Assembly (NCBI RefSeq): GCF_023369855.1
Contig: NZ_JAMBPP010000008.1
Span: forward strand, 1-64,000
Direction: 5' to 3'
Length of the DNA stretch: 64,000 nucleotides
DNA from: Actinotalea alkalitolerans
GTDB taxonomy: Bacteria > Actinomycetota > Actinomycetes > Actinomycetales > Cellulomonadaceae
Of this stretch, positions 50,343 to 57,646 are shown in pieces. The position numbers were made by a program, and so were the translations under genes. The notes beneath the pieces are model-generated. The model ran no database searches. It was not told the origin of the DNA and saw nothing but the letters and a program-made list of their open reading frames with translations. Each line of letters begins with the position of its first letter. Position 1 is the stretch's first letter.

Positions 50343-51556
50343 GTCAGCTCATCGACGCCGTCGACGTGATCGTCACGAGCCCGTCGCGCAACTACGTCGT
50401 GCTGAAGATCACCACCTCCGACGGGGTGGTCGGGTGGGGTGACGCCACCCTCAACGGACGGGAGCTGGCGGTCGCCAGCTACCTGCGCGACCACGTGGGG
50501 CCCACGCTGGTCGGGAAGGCCGCCGATCGTATCGAGGACATCTGGCAGTACCTGTACCGCGGGGTCTACTGGCGCCGCGGACCGGTCACCATGGCCGCGA
50601 TCGGTGCCGTCGACCTCGCACTGTGGGACATCCTCGGCAAGACGCTGGGCGTCCCGGTCCACCGGCTCCTGGGAGGAGCGGTCCGTGACCGGATACTGAG
50701 CTACACCCATGCGACCGGCTGGGACCTGCCCGAGCTCATCGACTCGGTCGAGGCGCGACGCGACCAGGGATTCCGCGCCGTCCGCGCGCAGTTCGGCGTG
50801 CCCGGGCTGGACAAGGTCTACGGGGTCACGAGGGGCGCGGCCAGCTACGAGCCCGCCGGCCGAGGGGTGGGGCCCGCCGAGGAGACCTGGGACACACCGG
50901 CCTACCTGCGCCAGGCGCCGACGATCCTCACCGGCCTGCGCGAGCACGTCGGGCCCGATCTGCACCTGCTCCACGACGCCCACCACCGGCTCAACCCCAC
51001 CGAGGCCGGACGCCTGGCCAGGTCGCTCGAGCCCGTCGACCTCTACTGGCTCGAGGACGTCATCCCGGCGGAGAACCAGCACCTCCTGCGCGCGGTGCGG
51101 GACAAGACGACCACCCCGCTGGCCATCGGTGAGGTGTTCAACACGATCTGGGACTGCCACGAGCTGATCTCCGAACGTCTCGTCGACTACATCCGCACCG
51201 CCGTCTCGCACGTCGGTGGGATCTCGCACCTGCGCAAGATCCTCGCGTTCGCCGAGGTGTACCAGGTCAAGGGCGGACCGCACGGACCCTCGGACGTCTC
51301 CCCGATCAGCATCGCCGCGTCGCTGCACGTCGGCCTCGCGACCACCAACTTCGCCATCCAGGAGCTCATGGGGTACGGCCCGCTCGTGAGCGAGGTGTTC
51401 CAGGCGAGCTACCGCTTCGACGACGGCTACCTGCACCCCGGCGACGCCCCCGGGCTGGGTGTCACGGTCGACGAGCAGGCAGCCGCCCGCTTCCCGTACG
51501 AGCAGGCCTACCTCCCGATCGCGCGAGACCGCGACGGCACGATGAAGGACTGGTGA
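50339..51556 (+). CDS. ManD-type sugar-acid dehydratase (enolase superfamily)
   Basis: A 405-residue member of the D-mannonate dehydratase branch of the enolase superfamily. Mg2+ ligands are Asp213, Glu239 and Glu265 (in LLHDAH, LED and IGEVFN); Tyr161 and His215 fit the catalytic pair of ManD. It should dehydrate D-mannonate, D-gluconate or a related aldonate to 2-keto-3-deoxygluconate. Neighbouring dehydrogenases suggest it is in an L-gulonate or L-idonate route. Coupled to the upstream gene (ATGA). Confidence 0.9.
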   Translation: MSQLIDAVDVIVTSPSRNYVVLKITTSDGVVGWGDATLNGRELAVASYLRDHVGPTLVGKAADRIEDIWQYLYRGVYWRRGPVTMAAIGAVDLALWDILGKTLGVPVHRLLGGAVRDRILSYTHATGWDLPELIDSVEARRDQGFRAVRAQFGVPGLDKVYGVTRGAASYEPAGRGVGPAEETWDTPAYLRQAPTILTGLREHVGPDLHLLHDAHHRLNPTEAGRLARSLEPVDLYWLEDVIPAENQHLLRAVRDKTTTPLAIGEVFNTIWDCHELISERLVDYIRTAVSHVGGISHLRKILAFAEVYQVKGGPHGPSDVSPISIAASLHVGLATTNFAIQELMGYGPLVSEVFQASYRFDDGYLHPGDAPGLGVTVDEQAAARFPYEQAYLPIARDRDGTMKDW

Positions 51557-51559
51557 CCC

Positions 51560-53113
51560 ATGTCTCGACCCTCCACGAACCGTCTCAGCCGGGCGACCGC
51601 GCCGACCTCGCTCCTGCGCCGTCAGGGCCAGATGCCCCAGGCGGGAATCGTCCACCTCGGCCTCGGTAGCTTCCACCGGGCGCACCAGGCCGTCTACACC
51701 GACGCGGCCATCGCCGAGCGTGGGGGTGACTGGGGGATCATCGGTGTCGCGAGCCGCTCGCGCCAGGTGGTCGACGCCATGCGGGAGCAGGACCTGCTCT
51801 ACACGGTCGCGACCATCGAACCGTCCAGCAGCCGGTACTCCGTCCCGCGGGTGCACACCGACGTCCTCGTCGGCCGGGACGAGCCCGGCCGGGTGGTGCG
51901 GTCGATCGCCGAACCCGGTGTCCGCATCGTCTCGCTCACCGTGACCGAGCACGGCTACACCTTCTCGCCCGAGACCGGGCGGCTCGACCTCGACGACGCC
52001 ACCATCCGCCACGACCTCGAGGACGCCGCCGGTCCGCTCTCCACGATCGGGCAGATCACCCGAGGTCTTCAGCAGCGCATGCTGGGGTGCGGCGAGCCGA
52101 TCACCGTGCTCAGCTGCGACAACCTCGCCCACAACGGCCGGCGGACCGGGCAACTGGTGCTCGACTTCATCGAAGCCCTCGACGGGGCCCAGGCCGCGGA
52201 GCTCGCCGCCTGGGTCGAGAGCCATGTGCGCTTCCCGAGCTCGATGGTGGACAGGATCGTCCCGGCGACCCTGGACTCCCACCGCACCGCCGTGACCTCG
52301 GCGCTCGGGTACGTCGACGCCGTCCCGGTCCCCGCCGAGCCGTTCAGCATGTGGGTCATCGAGGACGAGTTCGCGGGCGGTCGCCCGCACTGGGAGTCCG
52401 GCGGCGCCGTCTTCTCCCCGGAGGTGGACCGGTACGAGGAGATGAAGCTCAGGCTGCTCAACGGCACCCACTCGCTCATCGCCTACCTCGGTGCCCTCAA
52501 CGGCCACGCAACCATCCCGGAGTCGATCGCCGACGAGTCCATCCGCGGGGCGGCCCGGTCCGTGCTCAGGGACGAGTACCTGCCGAGCGTCAGGATCCCC
52601 AGCGGCGTCGATGCGGGCGAGTACGAGGAGGCGCTGTTCGTCCGCTGGCAGAACTCGGCCCTGGGCCACCGCACGAGCCAGGTGGGTTCCGACGGATCGG
52701 TCAAGCTGCCGCAACGCGTCTGCGTCCCCGCGCTCGCCCTGCTCGACGCGGGAACCATGCCCCACCACCTGGCGTTGACGGTCGCGGCCTATCTCGCTTG
52801 CGTCGCCCCACCCTCAGGATTCGACCCGGGACAGCACGCCCGTGCCATCCAGGACCCTGCCGCGCAGCGGCTCGCGGCCCTGTCCGCCCGTGCCCGGTCG
52901 GGGGTCGAGCTGGCACACCTGGTGTTCGACGGCGGACGCATCTTCCCGGCCGAGCTCGCCGCCCGCGGCGACTTCATCGACCGGGTGGGAGAGCTGCTCG
53001 ACACGATCACCCGTTCCGGGCCGCGAGCGGCCGCCCGCGAGGCGGCGTCGGCATCCGACGCCGGTCGCGAGCCGACGGCGCAGGACCCGACCGGGGCGGT
53101 GGGCGCACCGTGA
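51560..53113 (+). CDS. Mannitol/fructuronate dehydrogenase-family protein
   Basis: A 517-residue long-chain polyol dehydrogenase, of the mannitol dehydrogenase/UxuB family. The N-terminal Rossmann fold begins VHLGLGSFHRAHQA; the catalytic Lys-Asn-His group lies in MKLRLLNGTHSLIAYLG. In this operon it most likely interconverts D-fructuronate and D-mannonate, feeding the ManD enzyme. It starts 3 bp after the dehydratase gene and overlaps the next dehydrogenase by 4 bp. Confidence 0.9.
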   Translation: MSRPSTNRLSRATAPTSLLRRQGQMPQAGIVHLGLGSFHRAHQAVYTDAAIAERGGDWGIIGVASRSRQVVDAMREQDLLYTVATIEPSSSRYSVPRVHTDVLVGRDEPGRVVRSIAEPGVRIVSLTVTEHGYTFSPETGRLDLDDATIRHDLEDAAGPLSTIGQITRGLQQRMLGCGEPITVLSCDNLAHNGRRTGQLVLDFIEALDGAQAAELAAWVESHVRFPSSMVDRIVPATLDSHRTAVTSALGYVDAVPVPAEPFSMWVIEDEFAGGRPHWESGGAVFSPEVDRYEEMKLRLLNGTHSLIAYLGALNGHATIPESIADESIRGAARSVLRDEYLPSVRIPSGVDAGEYEEALFVRWQNSALGHRTSQVGSDGSVKLPQRVCVPALALLDAGTMPHHLALTVAAYLACVAPPSGFDPGQHARAIQDPAAQRLAALSARARSGVELAHLVFDGGRIFPAELAARGDFIDRVGELLDTITRSGPRAAAREAASASDAGREPTAQDPTGAVGAP

Positions 53114-54153
53114 CCCACGCGACCGCGCAGGGCGTCCGAGACCCCGAACGCACCACCGCCGCCGTGCTGCACGCGCCAGGAGACGTCCGGCTCGAGGAGC
53201 TCGACCTCCCCCCGATGACGCCGACCGACGTCCTGGTCGAGATGCGTTCGGGCGGGATCTGCGGCTCGGACGTGCACTACTTCGCCTCGGGTCGCAACGG
53301 CACCAACGAGCTCCGGCAGCCCACCGTCCTCGGGCACGAGGCCGCCGGAGTCGTGGTCGTCGCCGGGAGCGAGGCGCGGACGGATCCGGGGACCCCGGTC
53401 GCCATCGAGCCGAGCCTGCCCTGCGGGCGGTGCCCGACGTGTCGGTCGGGGCGCCACAACGTGTGCCCCGACGGCCGCTGCTTCGGCTCGCCCCCCACGA
53501 ACGGGCTGTTCGCCCGGTACGCGGTCGTGCCGGACACCAACGTGCACGCCCTGCCCGACAACCTCGCACCCGAGAGCGGGGCGATCATCGAACCGCTCGC
53601 GGTCGCGGTATGGGCCGTCGAGCGGGCCGAGGTGCAGCCGGGTGACCGCGTCCTGATCAGCGGGGCGGGCCCCATCGGGCTCCTCGTGGCCCGGGTCGCG
53701 CTCGCCCGCGGAGCCGGTGCGGTGACCCTCGCCGACATCGACGACGCCCGCCTGGGCGCCGCACGGGACCGCGGGATCCGCGACGTGATCGCTCCCACGG
53801 CCGACGGCTACCCGCTCACCGACCAGGACCGGTTCATCGAGTGCTCGGGTGCCCCGGGCGCGCTCGTTGACGGGTTGCGGACGGTGCGACCGGCAGGTCG
53901 GGTCACCGTGGTCGGGCAGGCCCGGCCGACAGTCGACGGCGTCCCCCTGGGCCTGATGCAGCGGTACGAGATCGACCTCGTGACGGCCTTCCGCTACGCG
54001 GGTGCTTTCCCGACGGCGATCGGCCTGGTCAGGGACGGGCTCGTCGACGTCGACGACGTCGTGACCGCGCGCTACCCCCTGGAGCACGTGGCGGAGGCAC
54101 TGCAGGCACCCACCCGCGACACCACGAACCTCAAGGTCCTCATCAGCTACTAG
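53110..54153 (+). CDS. Zn-dependent alcohol dehydrogenase (L-gulonate/L-idonate type)
   Basis: A 347-residue medium-chain dehydrogenase. The catalytic zinc site includes Cys in GICGSD and GHEAAG, a structural zinc is held by four Cys in CGRCPTCRSGRHNVCPD, and NAD binds at GAGPIG. It resembles the RspB/L-idonate 5-dehydrogenase group, which oxidises L-gulonate or L-idonate at C5. GTG 53110 overlaps the preceding stop. Confidence 0.9.
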   Translation: MTHATAQGVRDPERTTAAVLHAPGDVRLEELDLPPMTPTDVLVEMRSGGICGSDVHYFASGRNGTNELRQPTVLGHEAAGVVVVAGSEARTDPGTPVAIEPSLPCGRCPTCRSGRHNVCPDGRCFGSPPTNGLFARYAVVPDTNVHALPDNLAPESGAIIEPLAVAVWAVERAEVQPGDRVLISGAGPIGLLVARVALARGAGAVTLADIDDARLGAARDRGIRDVIAPTADGYPLTDQDRFIECSGAPGALVDGLRTVRPAGRVTVVGQARPTVDGVPLGLMQRYEIDLVTAFRYAGAFPTAIGLVRDGLVDVDDVVTARYPLEHVAEALQAPTRDTTNLKVLISY

Positions 54154-54210
54154 GACCCCACATCGCACGGTTCAGCAGTTCATCCCCATGAAGAGAGAGA
54201 GGACCGGACC

Positions 54211-55452
54211 ATGGTAAGGAAGAACGCCCCAAAGACGTTGGCGCTCGCTACCGCTGTGACCCTCATTGCGGCAGGTTGCTCGAGCAACGGAGGCGGGGCC
54301 GACGAAGGGCCGGTCACGCTGACGTTCGCAGCCGTCACCTTCACCGAGACGGGCCGCGGCGAGGCGCTCGAAGCCTGGCTGGACGGCTTCAACACCAGCC
54401 AGGACGCCGTCCGGGTCGAACCGGCGGGGATCCCCTTCGCGACCTTCTCGCAGACCGTCCTGACCCAGATCGGTGGCGGGGAAGGACCCGACCTCATCCG
54501 GTTCGACCAGGCGGACTTCGTGCAGGCGGCCTCCGCCGGCCTGCTGGAGCCCCTCGAGGACCACATCGACTTCGGCCAGTACGACCTGATCGAGGGTCCC
54601 GACGCGTACGCCTTCGTCGATGACACCCGCTACGGCGTGATGTTCGACGTCGCCAGCTACTCGCTCATCTACAACACCGATCTCGTCGAGACACCGCCGA
54701 CGACCTTCGAGGACTTCCTGGCGATGTCCGAGGAGCTGACGGGAGACGGCACCTACGGCATGGCGTTCCGCCAGACCAAGGAGCAGGAGCCCGGCATGAT
54801 GCAGGACCTGTACAACTACGTCTACGGCTTCGGCGGGGCGTTCTCTGACGGGACCGAGCTCACGCTGAACTCCCCCGAGGTCGTCGAAGGGCTGACCGCC
54901 TACCAGACCCTGTACGACGCCGAGGTCATCCCCCGGGGTGCGGACGCTGCGACCTACCGTCGGATGTTCGCCGAGGGGCTCGTCGCCATGACGATCGACA
55001 ACGGCGGCGTCCCGGGCATCCTCCTGGGCGCCAACCCTGACCTGAACATCGCTGCGGCCCCGAACCCGTTCCCCGTCGAGAGCCAGGGCGGCATCATCGT
55101 GCCGATCACCATCAACGCGGGCAGCGAGCACAAGGAGGCCGCGGCGTCGTTCATCGAGTGGATGCTCGAGCCCGAGAACCAGGTCAGCCTGCAGGAGGTG
55201 ATGGGCGCCGGAAGTGTGGCCACCCACACCGAGCGGAGCGCCGAGCAGCTCGCCGCCGCGCCCTACCTGCAGGTGTTCGACGACCTCACGGACTCCACCC
55301 AGCCCCAGATCATCGAGGGGTTCGAGGCGCAGACCCCTGAGCTGCGGATCATCATCGTCGACCAGGTGCTGAGCGCCCTGCACGGCGAGAAGACGATGCA
55401 GGCCGCCATGGACGAGGCCCAGGAGATGGCCGTCGCCCGGTTCGGCGGCTGA
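54211..55452 (+). CDS. Solute-binding lipoprotein, CUT1
   Basis: A 413-residue family 1 binding protein with lipobox AAGC (lipidated Cys23). It belongs to the same importer as the two permeases downstream. CUT1 importers usually take oligosaccharides or polyols, so the ligand may be a sugar acid or a glycoside containing it. AGAGAGAGG precedes ATG. Confidence 0.93.
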   Translation: MVRKNAPKTLALATAVTLIAAGCSSNGGGADEGPVTLTFAAVTFTETGRGEALEAWLDGFNTSQDAVRVEPAGIPFATFSQTVLTQIGGGEGPDLIRFDQADFVQAASAGLLEPLEDHIDFGQYDLIEGPDAYAFVDDTRYGVMFDVASYSLIYNTDLVETPPTTFEDFLAMSEELTGDGTYGMAFRQTKEQEPGMMQDLYNYVYGFGGAFSDGTELTLNSPEVVEGLTAYQTLYDAEVIPRGADAATYRRMFAEGLVAMTIDNGGVPGILLGANPDLNIAAAPNPFPVESQGGIIVPITINAGSEHKEAAASFIEWMLEPENQVSLQEVMGAGSVATHTERSAEQLAAAPYLQVFDDLTDSTQPQIIEGFEAQTPELRIIIVDQVLSALHGEKTMQAAMDEAQEMAVARFGG

Positions 55453-55490
55453 CGCCACAGCACGGACCGACACCACAGCCGGGCATGTGC

Positions 55491-55529
55491 ACCGGTGCAC
55501 GAGGGATCAGCACGTCCTCGTGCACCGGT
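55491..55529 (+). promoter_or_regulatory. 14-bp hairpin between binding protein and permease
   Basis: ACCGGTGCACGAGG (55491-55504) and CCTCGTGCACCGGT (55516-55529) form a perfect stem with an 11-nt loop. Such hairpins behind binding-protein genes usually stop part of the transcripts or protect the upstream mRNA so that the binding protein is made in excess. Confidence 0.75.
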
Positions 55530-55566
55530 CGCACCGCCCACCCCTGACGCACCGAGAGGAAAGCCG

Positions 55567-56520
55567 ATGGCAACCGTCCTCAGTTCCCAGGCACAGAGAT
55601 CGGCGACGCCCCGGAGCAGGTCGCAGCGGCGCAAGAGCATCCAGGGCAGCCGCTGGGTCCCGTTCGCGTTCCTCGCACCGGGCGCCGTCTACCTGCTGCT
55701 GTTCCAAGGGTTCCCGTTGCTCGAGGAGCTGCGGATGAGCTTCACCCGCACCTCGCTGCTCAACCCGAGCGTGAGCGAGTGGGTCGGCCTCGACAACTAC
55801 GTGGCCATCTTCACGAGCCCGGCGTTCCAGCAGACTCTCCGCACGACGCTGGTGTACGTGATCGTGTGCGTCGTCGGGGCGATCAGCGTGGGCCTGGGCT
55901 CGGCGTTGATGCTCAACAGCGCGTTCCGTGGGCGCGGTCTCGCCCGTGCCCTCATCGCGGTCCCCTGGGCCGCGCCCTCCGTGGCCGTCGCCGTGATCGC
56001 CACCTGGATGATGAACGCGCAGTACGGGATCGTGAACCGCTGGCTCGACACCGTCGGGCTCGGTGTGCCCGGGGGATCGATCCTGGACAACCAGACCTAC
56101 GCTCTGCCGGCCGTGCTGGCCACGACGATCTGGCAGCTCTTCCCCTTCTGCTCCGTGGTGCTCCTGGCAGCCCTGCAGGCGGTGCCCCAGGAGGTCAGGG
56201 AGGCCGCGATGATGGACGGCGCCGGACGCATGTGGACCTTCCGGGTCGTGACCTGGCCCGTGATCAAGCCCACCGTCGCGCTGCTCGCCCTGCTGATGAC
56301 GATCTGGTCGATCCGACGCTTCGAGCTGATCTGGATCATGACCAAGGGCGGCCCGATCGGTGCGACGAGAACCCTCGTGATCGACCTCTACTCGAGCGCC
56401 TTCGAGGTCAAGGAGCTCGGCACCGCTGCCGCGATCGGGATGGTCGGCGTCGTGATCTCCCTCGGCGTCGTCATCGCGAGCCAGCTGCTTACCCGCCGCG
56501 CCGAACGGAAGGACCTCTGA
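55567..56520 (+). CDS. CUT1 ABC permease 1
   Basis: A 317-residue MalF/UgpA-type permease with six membrane segments after a basic N-terminal tail of about 35 residues. The EAA loop (EVREAAMMDGAGRMWTFRV) is present. ATG 55567 follows GAGGAAAG. It overlaps the next permease by 1 base. Confidence 0.93.
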   Translation: MATVLSSQAQRSATPRSRSQRRKSIQGSRWVPFAFLAPGAVYLLLFQGFPLLEELRMSFTRTSLLNPSVSEWVGLDNYVAIFTSPAFQQTLRTTLVYVIVCVVGAISVGLGSALMLNSAFRGRGLARALIAVPWAAPSVAVAVIATWMMNAQYGIVNRWLDTVGLGVPGGSILDNQTYALPAVLATTIWQLFPFCSVVLLAALQAVPQEVREAAMMDGAGRMWTFRVVTWPVIKPTVALLALLMTIWSIRRFELIWIMTKGGPIGATRTLVIDLYSSAFEVKELGTAAAIGMVGVVISLGVVIASQLLTRRAERKDL

Positions 56521-57347
56521 TGAGAAGGCTCCACATCGGGACCTCGGCCCGGATCATCGGGGTGCTGGTCATCCTGGGGATCGCCGTCTTCCCGCTCTAC
56601 TGGATGTTCGTCACGTCCCTGACCAGCAACCAGGCGCTGTTCGGCAGCTCGGCCCAGATGTTCCCGGACCTCACCCGCCTCGGCACCTACGGGGAGGCCC
56701 TGAGCGGCAACGTCCTGCGGTGGCTGATGAACAGCACCATCATCGCGGCCGGGACGTGCCTCCTCACGGCCGTGCTCGCGCTGCCGTTCGCCTACGCCCT
56801 GTCACGCTTCAGGTTCAGGTGGAAGAGCATCATCGTGATCGGGCTCTTCCTCACCCAGATGCTGCCCGAGGCGCTGCTGGTCGTCCCGCTGTTCGCCCTC
56901 TTCCGGATCCTCGACCTGCTCAACTCGCTGGTCGGGCTCATCCTGGTGTGCACGGCCTTCGTCCTGCCCATCGTGGTGTTCATCCTCAAGGGCGCGATCG
57001 ACGGCATCCCGCGCGAGCTGGAGGAGTCCGCACGGATCGACGGGTGCCGACCGTTCGGGATCCTGACCAGGATCTACCTGCCGCTGATCGCGCCGACGAT
57101 CGCTGCGACAGCCGTCATCTCGTTCTTCAGCGGATGGAACGAGTACGTCTTCGCGGTGACCTTCGCGTTCGACCCGGCGATGCAGCCGATGTCCGTCGGG
57201 CTCGCGAGCTTCATCGGCGAGCTGAGCACCCCGGTGCAGACGGTCATGGCGGTCGCCGTCATGTACACCCTCCCCGCGGTGGCGTTCTACCTGTTCGCGC
57301 AGAAGTACGTCGTCTCCGGGATGACGGCAGGGGCCGTCAAGGGGTGA
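56520..57347 (+). CDS. CUT1 ABC permease 2
   Basis: A 275-residue MalG-type permease with six membrane segments and an EAA loop (EESARIDGCRPFGILTRI). It starts on the TGATG overlap with the first permease. No ATPase gene accompanies the three transport genes, so a shared ATPase elsewhere is expected. Last gene of the operon. Confidence 0.93.
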   Translation: MRRLHIGTSARIIGVLVILGIAVFPLYWMFVTSLTSNQALFGSSAQMFPDLTRLGTYGEALSGNVLRWLMNSTIIAAGTCLLTAVLALPFAYALSRFRFRWKSIIVIGLFLTQMLPEALLVVPLFALFRILDLLNSLVGLILVCTAFVLPIVVFILKGAIDGIPRELEESARIDGCRPFGILTRIYLPLIAPTIAATAVISFFSGWNEYVFAVTFAFDPAMQPMSVGLASFIGELSTPVQTVMAVAVMYTLPAVAFYLFAQKYVVSGMTAGAVKG

Positions 57348-57403
57348 CCAGGGCGAGTCGCCCGTGAGGCCCTGCTGGCCCGGGGACGGCAGAGGTCCGG
57401 CGT

Positions 57404-57637
57404 CTAGCGCCCCGACCCCCGCCGCCCCCGGTTGCGGGGGTGCTCGCGGGCCTGGCGCTCGTTGCCGAACCGGTAGCTGCCGGTCCACCGCGCCATGACC
57501 TGCTGGTCGTCGTCCGCGGTGACCTCCTCGAGGAACTGCGCCGCCCGCCCGCCCCGCAGCACCGTGACCACAGCTCCCGCACGCTGGATGACGACGTCAC
57601 CACCCTTGCGCCGGAGCCACGAGAAGCCCAGTGACAC
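57404..57637 (-). CDS. Small conserved-looking protein, unknown
   Basis: A 77-residue basic protein beginning SLGFSWLRRKGGD with an RAGAVVTVLRGGRAA segment and a polar basic C-terminus (RNRGRRGSGR). GTG 57637 has GAGGGGG upstream. It lies 9 bp after the large membrane protein gene on the same strand, so they may be co-transcribed. No family recognised. Confidence 0.6.
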   Translation of the reverse strand: MSLGFSWLRRKGGDVVIQRAGAVVTVLRGGRAAQFLEEVTADDDQQVMARWTGSYRFGNERQAREHPRNRGRRGSGR

Positions 57638-57646
57638 GCGGCCCCC

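Noticed and set aside
50096-52768. An 890-codon open frame on the minus strand opposite the ManD and dehydrogenase genes
   Set aside because: Very long antisense frames are normal at this G+C. It has no recognisable domain, is rich in Arg/Asp/Gly/Val/His, and lies opposite two genes with clear active sites.
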